Shown here in pieces: positions 25,348 through 34,361 of a stretch of DNA of 64,000 nt; position 1 is the stretch's first letter; every line of letters begins with the position of its first letter. Both the position numbers and the translations under genes were made by a program. The DNA is from Streptomyces sp. L2. Lineage in GTDB: Bacteria > Actinomycetota > Actinomycetes > Streptomycetales > Streptomycetaceae. Under the pieces are notes generated by a model, which ran no database searches, was not told the DNA's origin, and saw only the letters and a program-made list of their open reading frames with translations. Where the stretch lies: NCBI RefSeq assembly GCF_004124325.1, contig NZ_QBDT01000001.1, positions 496,001-560,000 on the forward strand, given 5' to 3'.

Positions 25348-26499
25348 CTACTTGGCCATGACCAGACCGTCCTTGGCGGCGCCGCGGCTGAGCACCACGC
25401 CGCGGATGCGGTCCCGGACGCCCTGGAGTTCGGCGCCGCCGGCGATGGCCTTGTTCAGGTCGAGGACCCGGCCGGCGTCGATGTCGTACATCTGCGGGAC
25501 GAACTCGGCCTTGGTGACGCGCCAGCGGCCGCCCGCGGCCGGCGGCGGGGAGAAGGTGAAGCGGGCGATGGTGGACTCGTTGCCGCGTGAGTCCTGCACG
25601 CCCCGGTTGTCGAACATCTCCCCGGCGATCTGGTCGCCCAGCCCGTAGACCACCCAGGTGCCGTTGACCTTCTGGTAGGCCTGCGGGACGTGCGCGTGGG
25701 TGCCGAGGACGAGGTCGATGTCCGGGCGGCCGTTGGTCCGGGACGCGGTGAGCCGGTCGGCGAGGGCGAGCTGCTTCTGGTCGGGGGCGTCCTGCCATTC
25801 GGTGCCCCAGTGCAGGGAGACGACGACCACGTCGGCGCCGGCCAGCCGGGCGGCGCGCGCGTCGGAGATGATCCGGTTCGGATCGGTCACGTTCACCGCC
25901 CAGGGCTCGCCCGGGGGCATCGGGGCGCCGTTGGTGCCGTACGTGTACGACAGGTGCGCGACCTTGGCCGCGCCGGCCCGGAGCATGGTGACCGAGTGGG
26001 CCTCGGCCTCGGTGCGGGCGGTGCCGGCGTGCTTCAGGCCGGCCTGGTCCATGGCGTCCAGGGTGCGCCGGATGCCGTCCGCGCCGTCGTCCAGGGAGTG
26101 GTTGGAGGCGGTGGAGCAGCCGTCGTAGCCGGTGGCGGTGAGGCCCTGGGCGATCTGCGGCGGGGACTTGAACACCGGGTAGCCGGTGTAGTCGCCGTCG
26201 GCGCCGTAGACGGTCTCCATGTGACACAGGGCCAGGTCGGCGTGGGAGACGACGGGTTCGACGGCGGCCAGCATCGGGCGGAAGTCGTAGCCGTCGCCTC
26301 CGGCGTCGTAGCGGGCCCGGTCGATGACCGAGGTGTGCGGCAGGACGTCGCCGGAGGCGGCCAAGGTGAACGCGCGGAAGGCGGGCGGCGGCGCCGGGTG
26401 TCCGGCGGTGGACTCCCGGCGCACGTGGTTCTGGCAGGCGGCCGCCGCCGTCAGGAGGGCGGTCAGAGCCAGAGCCACCTGTCGTCCGCGTGTGATCAT
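25348..26499 (-). CDS. CapA-family lipoprotein (poly-gamma-glutamate CapA-like metallophosphatase fold)
   Basis: A 383-residue secreted protein. The signal peptide ends in a lipobox-like TAAAAC with Cys at about residue 22. The CapA/PGA_cap domain covers about residues 43-320: AASGDVLPHTSV, CHMETVYGADGDYTG, ASNHSLDDGADG, VVVVSLHWGTEW and LVLGTHAHVPQAY, the last holding the His-x-His pair. CapA proteins function in poly-gamma-glutamate anchoring or export in Bacillus; no capB or capC is nearby, so this is probably another surface phosphoesterase. ATG 26499 is preceded by GGGGTGAG. Confidence 0.88.
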   Translation of the reverse strand: MITRGRQVALALTALLTAAAACQNHVRRESTAGHPAPPPAFRAFTLAASGDVLPHTSVIDRARYDAGGDGYDFRPMLAAVEPVVSHADLALCHMETVYGADGDYTGYPVFKSPPQIAQGLTATGYDGCSTASNHSLDDGADGIRRTLDAMDQAGLKHAGTARTEAEAHSVTMLRAGAAKVAHLSYTYGTNGAPMPPGEPWAVNVTDPNRIISDARAARLAGADVVVVSLHWGTEWQDAPDQKQLALADRLTASRTNGRPDIDLVLGTHAHVPQAYQKVNGTWVVYGLGDQIAGEMFDNRGVQDSRGNESTIARFTFSPPPAAGGRWRVTKAEFVPQMYDIDAGRVLDLNKAIAGGAELQGVRDRIRGVVLSRGAAKDGLVMAK

Positions 26500-26999
26500 C
26501 GACTCACCCCTGAGTTGTCGTATTGACCGACCGATCCGTGACAGACACATGGGTATGAATCTGACTTCCCGCCCAAACAGCCCAGGCATCCTCATTGGCC
26601 CATACGGGGCGCCGCCGTCCGGCGGACTTCTCACCCGCCGGACCGTCCACCGCGGCCGGCTGTGAAGACACTCACTCCGGACCACCGTGACGCGCTTGTA
26701 CGCCTGTGGACCCGAGGGACCGGTGTGGTTCCAGGCGCGCGAACCCGCGGCGCCCGAGCCGGTACCGTGAAGTCCCGTGCGCACTGCGGGGCGCGCGCCC
26801 CGCACCGGACCCCGCCGGGACGCGCGGCCGACCTGCGGTGAAACCGAAGGCTGGGTCAAACCTTCGCAAAGCGCCTTGCTGTGACCCCCGTTCGGGCCAT
26901 CAGCTGTCCTCATCATCCGTGTTCCGGACGGGGGCCGGGTCCGGGGACCGGGTCCGGGGACCGGGGCGGCGCGCCCGCACCGGAGGAAGGCAGGAAGGG
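26500..26999. other. 500-bp intergenic region with a hairpin
   Basis: No gene is seen between the divergent CapA-like gene and the 27000 gene. GTCCGGCGG (26617-26625), a 9-nt loop and CCGCCGGAC (26635-26643) form a perfect hairpin. A 13-bp direct repeat GGGTCCGGGGACC lies at 26937-26949 and 26950-26962. The A/T-richer segment TTGACCGACCGATCCGTGAC (from about 26524) may belong to the capA promoter. Confidence 0.45.
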
Positions 27000-27515
27000 A
27001 TGCTGCACAGAGGGCACGAGAGTACGGACGGCACCGGCGGCGGTGAACTGACCGTCCCGATGGCCTGGTTGTACGCCGAGTACATCGCCGACGAGCTGCT
27101 GCGCACGGGCGATCTGATGCCGCCGACGTCGTTCGAGTTCCGGGCCGGGCGGGACGCGCTGGCGCTGACCGTGTTCCTGTCCGACACCGACGGGGAGCTG
27201 TCCGGCATCCGGGTCGTCTCCCAGCTGGAGAACTGGCTGTCGCTGACGGCGTACGACCAGCCGTGGCGGGAGTGGGTGCGCGAGCGCATGGCCGAGCTGG
27301 CCGGACAGGAGGCGGACGCCCGGACGCCCTCGCCGGACCTCGCGCTGGCGGCGGAGGCCTGGCGCTGGCTGGAGGAGACGGAGCTGCTGGCGCCCGACCT
27401 CGACGCGGTGCCGGAAGGCGCCGCGCCGGTCGGCGAGGACGAGGGCCCGAAGGTGTGGACCCCGGCCTGGCGGCTCGGACTGCCCCTGGGACACCTCGCC
27501 ATCCACCTGTTCTGA
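27000..27515 (+). CDS. Conserved hypothetical protein (171 residues)
   Basis: An acidic cytoplasmic protein I do not recognise as a functional family. It has no signal peptide or membrane helix. A beta-rich middle part (SFEFRAGRDALALTVFLSD, then GIRVVSQLENWLSLTAY) is followed by an acidic helical region and a Pro/Trp-containing end (KVWTPAWRLGLPLGHLA). The ATG follows a purine-rich GGAGGAAGGCAGGAAGGG. It is monocistronic, bounded downstream by a long hairpin. Coding is supported by typical codon bias and the ribosome site. Confidence 0.7.
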   Translation: MLHRGHESTDGTGGGELTVPMAWLYAEYIADELLRTGDLMPPTSFEFRAGRDALALTVFLSDTDGELSGIRVVSQLENWLSLTAYDQPWREWVRERMAELAGQEADARTPSPDLALAAEAWRWLEETELLAPDLDAVPEGAAPVGEDEGPKVWTPAWRLGLPLGHLAIHLF

Positions 27516-27559
27516 GCGCCCCTCGGACAGGCGCCGGTCGGTTCTCGCGGGCTGCCGAA

Positions 27560-27609
27560 AATCAGACCAATCCGGGGAGCGGGCCGCTCCGAATCTCTTG
27601 GTCCCGATT
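27560..27609 (+). terminator. Extended hairpin between the 27000 gene and the anti-sigma-like gene
   Basis: Stem elements are AATC (27560-27563), GACCAA (27565-27570) and GGAGCGG (27576-27582), pairing with CCGCTCC (27584-27590), TTGGTC (27598-27603) and GATT (27606-27609). The stem is interrupted by one internal loop. It may terminate the upstream gene or lie in the leader of the downstream one. Confidence 0.5.
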
Positions 27610-27701
27610 CTGTCCGGGGCTTGAGTGATTCGGCTGTCGGCTGCGTACGGGTGGGAGCAAGGAGTAACCCCACCCGCACCCCACGGTCACGAGGATTCGG
27701 C

Positions 27702-28358
27702 ATGAGGTCCCTGGAACGGCATCGCGACGTCGGCGCGTACGCGCTCGGCGTGCTGGACGAGGCGGACGCCTTCCGCTTCGAGGACCACCTCATGGAGTGC
27801 CCCAAGTGCGCGGCACACGTGACCGAATTCGGCGCGGCCACACGGCAGTTGATGCTGTACCGCCGGGCCACCCCGCGCTTCGTGCCGCCGCTCGCCCAGC
27901 CCGGCCCCCGGCTGCTGGACCGGCTGCTCGCCGAGATCGCCCGCCGCGACCGGACCCGCCGGCGCCGCTTCCTGTACGGCCTGGCCGCCTCGGTGGTGCT
28001 GGCCGCCGCCGGCCCCGGGGTCATGGCCTTCACCGGGCACGGCACACCGGCCGCCGCCCACGTCACCGCCGCGACGGACCCGCACACCGGAGTCTGGGCC
28101 CGGGTCACCTCCGAGAACGAGGACTACGGCAGCCGGCTCCGCCTGGAGATCAAGGACGCCTCGGGCCCCCACTCCTGCCGCCTCGTCGTCATCGGCCACG
28201 ACGGCACGGAACAACTCGCCGGCAACTGGATGGTCGCCCCCCACGACCCCACCATGACCACCACCCTGGTCGACACCACCCTGCACCCCACCGACATCGA
28301 CCACTACGAGATCCGCACGACAGACGGCCACCACTTGGTCACACTGGACGCGCCCTGA
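27702..28358 (+). CDS. Zinc-finger anti-sigma factor-like membrane protein (orphan)
   Basis: A 218-residue protein with an N-terminal zf-HC2/ZAS domain: H-x3-C-x2-C in DHLMECPKCAAH (about residues 28-39), preceded by VGAYALGVLDEADAFRFE. One membrane helix follows (about 90-108, FLYGLAASVVLAAAGPGVMAF), and the C-terminal about 105 residues are an extracytoplasmic beta-rich domain. This is the layout of transmembrane anti-sigma factors that hold ECF sigma factors. No ECF sigma gene is in the window, which is unusual because they are normally cotranscribed. ATG 27702 follows GAGGATTC. Confidence 0.8.
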   Translation: MRSLERHRDVGAYALGVLDEADAFRFEDHLMECPKCAAHVTEFGAATRQLMLYRRATPRFVPPLAQPGPRLLDRLLAEIARRDRTRRRRFLYGLAASVVLAAAGPGVMAFTGHGTPAAAHVTAATDPHTGVWARVTSENEDYGSRLRLEIKDASGPHSCRLVVIGHDGTEQLAGNWMVAPHDPTMTTTLVDTTLHPTDIDHYEIRTTDGHHLVTLDAP

Positions 28359-28382
28359 CCTGACGAACGCCGCCCGGCCTCA

Positions 28383-28422
28383 GCGCCCCGTCAGGGGCGC
28401 GGGGAACTGCGCGACAAGCCAC
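28383..28422 (+). repeat. Dispersed 29-nt intergenic element, copy 2, with hairpin
   Basis: GCGCCCC (28383-28389), loop GTCA and GGGGCGC (28394-28400) form a perfect hairpin. Positions 28394-28422 are the exact reverse complement of 8551-8579 and 62328-62356. It lies between the convergent anti-sigma-like and Fpg/Nei genes. Confidence 0.75.
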
Positions 28423-28474
28423 GACGGCGCCGGAAGCCGAGGAACGACACAACGCACCCCGAGCGCACGCACCC

Positions 28475-29338
28475 CTACTTCAGCAGCCGCGACAGCCGAC
28501 GGTCCGCCAACGCCTTACCCCCCGTCTGGCACGAAGGGCAATACTGCAGCGACGAGTCGCTGAAAGACACCTCGCGGATGACATCCCCGCACACCGGACA
28601 CGCCTCCCCCGTCCGCCCGTGCACCCGCAGCCCACTCTTCTTCTCCGCCTTCAGACGCCCCGCCGCCACCCCCCGGGACCGCTCGACCGCCTCGGTGAGG
28701 GTCGAGCGCAGCGCCTCGTGCAGCCGCAGCGTCTCCTCCGGCGTCAGGGACGCGGCGAGTTTGAAGGGGGACATCTTCGCGGCGTGCAGGATCTCGTCGC
28801 TGTAGGCGTTGCCGACGCCCGCGATCAGGCTCTGGTCGCGCAGCGCGCCCTTGATCTGGCGTCTCTCGTCCTTGAGCAGCGCGGCGAGGCGGGCCGCGTC
28901 GAAGTCGTCGGCGAGCGGGTCCGGGCCGAGGCGGGCGATGCCGGGGACGTCCTGGGGATCACGGACCACGTACACCGCGAGCCGCTTCTGGGTGCCTGCC
29001 TCGGTGAGGTCGAAGCCCGCGCCGGAGTCCAGCGTCACCCGCAGCGCGAGCGGGCCCTTCCCGGGCCGGGGCGGCGCGGCCGGCACCTCGTCCTTCCAGT
29101 GCAGCCAGCCCGCGCGGGCCAGATGGGTGACCAGGTGGACCCCGGCCCCGGTCTCGATGTCGAGGAACTTGCCGTACCGGCGCACAGCGGTCACCTCACC
29201 GCCCGCCAGGGCGGTGAGCGGAGGGTCGTACGTCTTCAGGACGCTGATCGCGACCGGCAGCACCCGCACCATCCGGCGTCCGGTCAGGTGCTCGGTGAGG
29301 AAGTCCGTCAGCGCCGCTACCTCGGGCAGTTCGGGCAT
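28475..29338 (-). CDS. Fpg/Nei-family DNA glycosylase
   Basis: A 287-residue base-excision repair enzyme. The mature N-terminus after Met removal is PELPEV, giving the catalytic Pro and Glu. The helix-two-turn-helix segment contains DQSLIAGVGNAYSDEILHAA, with the conserved Asn, and the C-terminal zinc finger has CPVCGD and CPSCQ (two Cys pairs). It removes oxidised bases and cleaves the strand. Whether it is MutM-like (8-oxoG) or a Nei-like paralog is not settled by eye. The ATG at 29338 is required for the N-terminal Pro. The upstream 54 bp hold a tandem duplication. Confidence 0.9.
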   Translation of the reverse strand: MPELPEVAALTDFLTEHLTGRRMVRVLPVAISVLKTYDPPLTALAGGEVTAVRRYGKFLDIETGAGVHLVTHLARAGWLHWKDEVPAAPPRPGKGPLALRVTLDSGAGFDLTEAGTQKRLAVYVVRDPQDVPGIARLGPDPLADDFDAARLAALLKDERRQIKGALRDQSLIAGVGNAYSDEILHAAKMSPFKLAASLTPEETLRLHEALRSTLTEAVERSRGVAAGRLKAEKKSGLRVHGRTGEACPVCGDVIREVSFSDSSLQYCPSCQTGGKALADRRLSRLLK

Positions 29339-29347
29339 ACGTCCAGA

Positions 29348-29401
29348 GTGCCATCCGGCACCGACAACGCCACCGTGCCCTCCGGCACCGACAACGCCAC
29401 C
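29348..29401. repeat. 27-bp tandem direct repeat upstream of the glycosylase gene
   Basis: Two copies (29348-29374 and 29375-29401) of a 27-bp unit containing CCGGCACCGACAACGCCACC, differing at one position, lie 10 bp before the Fpg/Nei start. The minus-strand frame stays open through them, but the Pro-2 requirement excludes a longer protein. Confidence 0.7.
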
Positions 29402-29421
29402 GACAGCGCCGGGCGGTGCGC

Positions 29422-31515
29422 TCAGCGCCCGGCCCGGGGCGGCACGACGAACTCGCACCACACGGCCTTCCCGCCGCCGCGCGCCTCCACGCCCCAGCCG
29501 TCGGCGAGCCGGTCCACGAGCAGCAGGCCCCGCCCGGACACCCCGTCCTCGCCCGCCTCCCGGCGGCGCGGCAGGGCGCTGGAGGAGTCCTCGACCTCCA
29601 CCCGGAGCCGGCGGTCGGCGCCGTCGAGGACCCTGAGGGTGACGATCGCGGAGCCCTCGGTGTGCATCAGTGCGTTGGTGATCAGCTCGTCGGCGACCAG
29701 TTCGACCTCGTCGGCCCGGTCCCGGGCACCCCACGTGCGCACGGCGGCGCGGATCATGTGCCGGGCCTGGGTGAGCGCCTCGGGGTCGCCCGGCGCCACG
29801 TGCTGCTGGAGCCGGCCGCCCGCCCGGGGGGCCTCGGGGGCGCGGCGGCGCAGCAGGAGCAGGGCCACGTCGTCGTCGCCGCCGCGTTCCTCGGCCATCT
29901 GGATGAGCCGGTCGGCGAGGTCGCGGACCTCGTCCGGGCCGTCGGCGATGAGCGCGGTGAGGGTCCGCATGCCGTCGTCGAGGTCGGCGCCGGGCTGCTC
30001 GACGAGCCCGTCGGTGCACAGCAGCAGGGTCTCGCCGGGGTCGAGTTCCAGGGTGGAGACGGGGTACTCCAGGCGGCCGAACTCGGCGGAGAGGCCGAGC
30101 GGCAGGCCGCCGTCGACCGGGATGCGGCGGCAGGTGCCGTCCGTGGCGCGCACCAGCGGGTCGATGTGCCCGGCCCGGACCACCTGGACGACCCCCGTGG
30201 ACAGGTCGGCCTGCGCGTACAGGCAGGTCGCGAAGCGGTCGGTGTCCAGTTCGTGCAGGAACACCGAGGCCCGGGCCATCACCGCGGCCGGGGTGTGCCC
30301 CTCGGCGGCGTAGGCGCGCAGCACGATCCGCAGCTGGCCCATGACGGCGGCCGCGTGCGTGTCATGGCCCTGGACGTCGCCGATGACCGCGCCGACCCGG
30401 CCGCCGGGCAGCGGGATGAGGTCGTACCAGTCGCCGCCGATGTCCCGGCCGAGCGTGCCGCCGACGGACGCGGCGCGGTAGCGGACGGCGACGTCGGCGC
30501 CGCGGACGCTGGGGATGGTGCGCGGCAGCATCGCCTGCTGCAGGCCCTGGGCGAGGTCCTTCTCCTGCTCGTAGAGCATGGCCCGCTGCAGACTCTGCGC
30601 GATGCTGCTGCCGAGCGCCACCAGCACGGCCCGCTCCTCGGCGGAGAAGCCCCGCCGGTCGCTGTAGAGCAGCCCCATCGCGCCGATCGGGCGGGCCTGC
30701 GCGATCAGCGGCAGATAGGCGGCCGAGGTGATGTGCAGGTCGGTGAGGTGCGGCCACAGGATCGGGTAGCCCTGGGCGAACTCCTCGGGCGACTCGATGA
30801 AGCGCGGCACGAGGGTGCGGACGACCTCGCCCATCGGGTACGGCTCGTCGATCCGGGTGACCCGGGTGCCCGGCACGAAGCTGCCCACGGGCCCCTCGGC
30901 GACCAGCCGGATGCGGCCGGCCTCCACCAGGCCCATGACGAGGCTGGCCGCGCCCAGGTGGCGGACGCCCTGGGTGTACTTGAGGACGTCGATGACGTCC
31001 TGGACGCCCTGGGCGTGCGCGAGGGCCGCGGAGGTGACCTCGACGACGTTGGTCTGCTGCCGGAAGGCCTCGTCCTGGGCGGCGCGCAGGCTGCGTGTCT
31101 CGCCGGCGGCGAGTTCCTGGGTGGCGTCCCGGAGGATGCCGACGATCCGGCGGGGGCGGCCCGTCTCGTCGCGCCGGATGTAGCCCTGGGTGTGGGTCCA
31201 GCGCAGCGTGCCGTCGCGGCAGCGGATGCGGAAGTAGGCGCCGTAGTTCTCGCTGCCGTCCTTGATGGCCTGGGCGACGGCGGTGTCGAGCCGGGCGGCC
31301 TCCGGCGGCGGCACCCGGACCGCGAGGGACTCGGGGCGTCCGTCGAACTCCTCGGGGAGCAGGTCGAACACCTCGTAGCCCTGGGCGTCCATGTGGAACA
31401 GACCGGTGTCCAGGTCCCAGTCGAAGCTGCCCATGCGGTTGAGCGCCAGGATCGGGTCCGGGTGGGCGGGCCAGTCCTCCGGGAGTGACAGGGCGCTCGC
31501 TCCCCGATCAGCCAT
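29422..31515 (-). CDS. PAS-GAF-SpoIIE phosphatase with C-terminal HATPase domain
   Basis: A 697-residue regulator common in Streptomyces. Residues about 15-135 are a PAS domain, 150-320 a GAF sensor (QGVQDVIDVLKYTQGVRHLG), 340-550 a PP2C/SpoIIE Ser/Thr phosphatase with metal Asp in DIGGDWYD and GDVQGHD, and 575-690 an anti-sigma-like HATPase_c (ELVADELITNALMHTEG, GRGLLLVDRLA). Such proteins act in partner-switching networks controlling stress sigma factors through anti-anti-sigma proteins. No anti-anti-sigma or sigma gene is adjacent. The minus-strand start is ATG 31515. Predicted cytoplasmic. Confidence 0.9.
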   Translation of the reverse strand: MADRGASALSLPEDWPAHPDPILALNRMGSFDWDLDTGLFHMDAQGYEVFDLLPEEFDGRPESLAVRVPPPEAARLDTAVAQAIKDGSENYGAYFRIRCRDGTLRWTHTQGYIRRDETGRPRRIVGILRDATQELAAGETRSLRAAQDEAFRQQTNVVEVTSAALAHAQGVQDVIDVLKYTQGVRHLGAASLVMGLVEAGRIRLVAEGPVGSFVPGTRVTRIDEPYPMGEVVRTLVPRFIESPEEFAQGYPILWPHLTDLHITSAAYLPLIAQARPIGAMGLLYSDRRGFSAEERAVLVALGSSIAQSLQRAMLYEQEKDLAQGLQQAMLPRTIPSVRGADVAVRYRAASVGGTLGRDIGGDWYDLIPLPGGRVGAVIGDVQGHDTHAAAVMGQLRIVLRAYAAEGHTPAAVMARASVFLHELDTDRFATCLYAQADLSTGVVQVVRAGHIDPLVRATDGTCRRIPVDGGLPLGLSAEFGRLEYPVSTLELDPGETLLLCTDGLVEQPGADLDDGMRTLTALIADGPDEVRDLADRLIQMAEERGGDDDVALLLLRRRAPEAPRAGGRLQQHVAPGDPEALTQARHMIRAAVRTWGARDRADEVELVADELITNALMHTEGSAIVTLRVLDGADRRLRVEVEDSSSALPRRREAGEDGVSGRGLLLVDRLADGWGVEARGGGKAVWCEFVVPPRAGR

Positions 31516-31570
31516 GGGCCCACCTTGCCAGCATTTGTCCGATTCTTCGAGTTGTTCGGGCGCTTCGGTC

Positions 31571-32812
31571 TCAGCCGGCCGACCCGGTCGGAGGCTCGGG
31601 GACGAGTCCGGAGGTGCCGGTGCCCCGGGGCGGGCCGGTCTCGTCCGGGACGGTCGCGTCCGGTGAGGTGCCGGGGGCGGTGGGCGAGGCGTCCTGCCCG
31701 GGCGGCTGCGGCGGCGACGGCGACCGGTGGGGGGCCGACGGAGTCTGCGGGCGGGATGGGGCGGTGGGCGGCGCCAGGTGGCCCGCGGTCCGGCTGGGTG
31801 ACGGGGAGGCGGATGGGGAAGCGGCGGCGGAGGCCGAGGCTGAGGCGGGAGCCAGGGCCGGGGCCGAGGCCGAGGTGGGGGCGGAGGCCGATACGGAGGC
31901 TGAGGCCGAGGCCGAGGCGTCCGGGGTCGGCGTCGGCGTGGCCTTGCCGGTCTCGCCCGGGCGGGTCACGTGCGGGCTCGGCTTCCCGGAGTGCGGGGGC
32001 TTGCCGGCCGGGGTCGGTGTGGCCGGCGCCGGGGCCGGTACGACGTGGTCGTGGGCCACGCCGTGTCCGATCGGGCGTTCGATCCAGGTGTGGCTGTGGA
32101 CGTCGACGATCGTGATGCTGGTGACCGCGTGGGGCGCCGGGGCCACCTCGACGACCTCGGCCGGCCGGTATCCGGACCAGCCGGTGCCGCCGGTCGCGGA
32201 GCCGCTGTGGGCCGTGGGCGGCCGCAGCGGGTTGCCGCAGGCGCAGCGGACGCGCGGCACGCCCCGGTCGTCGACGAGGACGGCGGTACCGGCCTGCAGG
32301 AGGGACTGGAACTCGGTCGCCCGCCCGTCCTGGTAGCCGTGGTTGGTGACGCGGGTGTCGGCGCGGAGCACGACCGGGGTCAGGCCGCGCAGATAGCCTG
32401 GGACCGACGCCGGGGAGATGCCCGCTCCCTGTGCGAACGCCACGCCCTTGGCGGGGTCGGCGGCCAGGTAGCCGATCTGCCGCTCGACGTCGCAGCCGGC
32501 CACGTGGGCGGTGCCGCCGTACAGGCCCGGAGTGGCGCCGGACAGGGACCGCACGTCCCGCGCGGGTGTGGCGGCCGGCCGGGACGGGGTAACGGAATCC
32601 GAGGCCGGGATCGAAGTCGGGGCAGAGGCCGCTGCGGTGGTGGCCGTCGAGTGCGTGAACGGGTCGGGGCCGGGCGCCGCGGCGGGCTGGAGGAAGACCT
32701 CCCCGGCGGGGTGCGTCCCGGCAGCGGTCCCGGTGGCACCGGCGCAGCCGCTCACGAGCAGGGTCGCGCCGGCGCAGGACGCGAAGGCAAGCCCGGTGAA
32801 AGGTATCCGCAC
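31571..32812 (-). CDS. DUF6777-like lipoprotein with long Ser/Ala/Pro tail
   Basis: A 413-residue secreted lipoprotein. The lipobox VSGC puts the lipidated Cys at residue 23. After FLQPAAAPGPDPFT, a conserved domain (about 90-240) contains LYGGTAHVAGCDVERQIGYL, TPVVLRADTRVTNHGY and GVPRVRCACGNPL, which match my recollection of the Streptomyces DUF6777 family. Beyond residue 265 the protein is a low-complexity Pro/Ser/Ala tail with SAS and TPTP repeats. The start is GTG 32812. It is divergent from the lipase maturation factor gene. Function unknown; the tail may reach through the wall. Confidence 0.75.
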   Translation of the reverse strand: MRIPFTGLAFASCAGATLLVSGCAGATGTAAGTHPAGEVFLQPAAAPGPDPFTHSTATTAAASAPTSIPASDSVTPSRPAATPARDVRSLSGATPGLYGGTAHVAGCDVERQIGYLAADPAKGVAFAQGAGISPASVPGYLRGLTPVVLRADTRVTNHGYQDGRATEFQSLLQAGTAVLVDDRGVPRVRCACGNPLRPPTAHSGSATGGTGWSGYRPAEVVEVAPAPHAVTSITIVDVHSHTWIERPIGHGVAHDHVVPAPAPATPTPAGKPPHSGKPSPHVTRPGETGKATPTPTPDASASASASVSASAPTSASAPALAPASASASAAASPSASPSPSRTAGHLAPPTAPSRPQTPSAPHRSPSPPQPPGQDASPTAPGTSPDATVPDETGPPRGTGTSGLVPEPPTGSAG

Positions 32813-32927
32813 CGCGTCCTCCGCATCACTGTGGGTGATTTCTCACTATTGTTTGCATCGCACCCGTCCGGCGGGCAACTCGGGGCATGTCGTGCGGTTC
32901 GGCCGCACAGAAGGGGCGCGCACAGCC

Positions 32928-34349
32928 GTGGACTGGTTCACCGCACCCGACTACTGGCTGAGCCGGCTGGTCCTCCAGCGGGCTCTGGCCGCCGTGTACC
33001 TCGTCGCGTTCCTCGGGGCGGCCCTGCAGTTCCGGCCTCTCCTGGGTGAGCGCGGCATGCTGCCGATCCCCCGCTTCACCGCCCGGGTTCCGTTCAAGCG
33101 GGCCCCGAGCCTGTTCCATCTGCGGTACTCCGACCGGCTGTTCGCGGGCTGCGCCTGGGCCGGCTGCGCGGTGTCGGCGGCTCTGCTGGCCGGGGCGCAC
33201 GACCAACTCCCCCTGTGGGCGGGCATGCTGCTGTGGCTGGTGCCGTGGGCGCTGTACCTGTCGATCGTGAACGTGGGCCAGACCTGGTACGCGTTCGGCT
33301 GGGAGTCCCTGCTGCTGGAGACCGGCTTCCTGGCCGTGTTCCTCGGCAACGACGAGGTGGCTCCGCCGGTCGTGGTGCTGTTCCTGCTGCGCTGGATCCT
33401 GTTCCGGGTCGAGTTCGGGGCGGGGCTGATCAAGCTGCGCGGGGACGCCTGCTGGCGCAAGCTGACCTGTCTGGACTACCACCACGAGACCCAGCCGATG
33501 CCCGGCCCGTTGAGCTGGTTCTTCCACCATCTGCCACGGCCCCTGCACCGGGTGGAGGTGGCCGCCAACCACGTCACCCAACTGGCGGTGCCCGTCCTGC
33601 TGTTCGCCCCGCAGCCGATCGCCTCGGCCGCCGCCGCGCTGATGATCGCGACCCAGTTGTGGCTGGTGCTGTCCGGCAACTTCTCCTGGCTGAACTGGAT
33701 CACCATCGTGCTGGCTCTGTCCGCGCTCCGCCTGCCCGGCACTACGCCGGCCACGTCACCGGCGCCGCTCTGGTACGAGATCCTGGTACTGGTGGTCGCC
33801 GCGTTTCTGCTCTTCCTGAGTTACCGCCCGGTGGCGAACATGGTCTCCCGCCGCCAGGTGATGAACCGGTCTTTCGACCCGCTCCACCTGGTGAACACCT
33901 ACGGCGCGTTCGGCAGCGTCAGCCGTATCCGCTACGAGGTGGTGATCGAGGGCACGCTCGCGGAGGTGCCGGGCCAGGACTCGGACTGGCGGGAGTACAC
34001 GTTCAAGGGCAAGCCCGGCGACCCGCACCGCTGGCCTCGCCAGTTCGCGCCCTACCACCTGCGCCTGGACTGGCTGATGTGGTTCGCCGCGCTGTCCCCC
34101 GGCTACGCCGGGGAATGGTTCGGCGCCCTGGTCGAACGGCTGCTGGAGAACGACCCGGGCACCCTGCGCCTGCTGCGCCGCTCCCCGTTCCCCCCGGACA
34201 CGCCGCCCCGCCACATCCGCGCCCGCCTCTTCCGCTACCGCTACACGACCTGGCACGAACTGCGCGAGACCGGCGCGTGCTGGGACCGGACGTTCGTCCG
34301 GGAGTACCTGCCGCCCACGCGCCTGGCGCGGGCGGCCGACCGGTCGTAG
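32928..34349 (+). CDS. Lipase maturation factor family membrane protein
   Basis: A 473-residue polytopic membrane protein of the LMF1 family. Family marks are WLSRLVLQRALAAVYLVAF, RGMLPIPRF, the tryptophan-rich SIVNVGQTWYAFGWESLLLE, the RVEFGAGLIKLRGDACWRKL segment, and FSWLNWITIVLAL. The C-terminal third (about 330-460) is the conserved LMF domain with RYEVVIEGT and PYHLRLDWLMWFAAL. In animals LMF1 helps lipases fold in the ER; the bacterial role is not established. GTG 32928 is chosen from family alignment; GTG 32892 is possible. The final stop precedes a small minus-strand gene by 12 bp. Confidence 0.88.
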   Translation: MDWFTAPDYWLSRLVLQRALAAVYLVAFLGAALQFRPLLGERGMLPIPRFTARVPFKRAPSLFHLRYSDRLFAGCAWAGCAVSAALLAGAHDQLPLWAGMLLWLVPWALYLSIVNVGQTWYAFGWESLLLETGFLAVFLGNDEVAPPVVVLFLLRWILFRVEFGAGLIKLRGDACWRKLTCLDYHHETQPMPGPLSWFFHHLPRPLHRVEVAANHVTQLAVPVLLFAPQPIASAAAALMIATQLWLVLSGNFSWLNWITIVLALSALRLPGTTPATSPAPLWYEILVLVVAAFLLFLSYRPVANMVSRRQVMNRSFDPLHLVNTYGAFGSVSRIRYEVVIEGTLAEVPGQDSDWREYTFKGKPGDPHRWPRQFAPYHLRLDWLMWFAALSPGYAGEWFGALVERLLENDPGTLRLLRRSPFPPDTPPRHIRARLFRYRYTTWHELRETGACWDRTFVREYLPPTRLARAADRS

Positions 34350-34361
34350 CCGGGGCTGCCG

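Noticed and set aside
29339..29600. N-terminal extension of the Fpg/Nei glycosylase through the 27-bp repeats
   Set aside because: The enzyme needs Pro as residue 2 after Met removal, which only ATG 29338 supplies.
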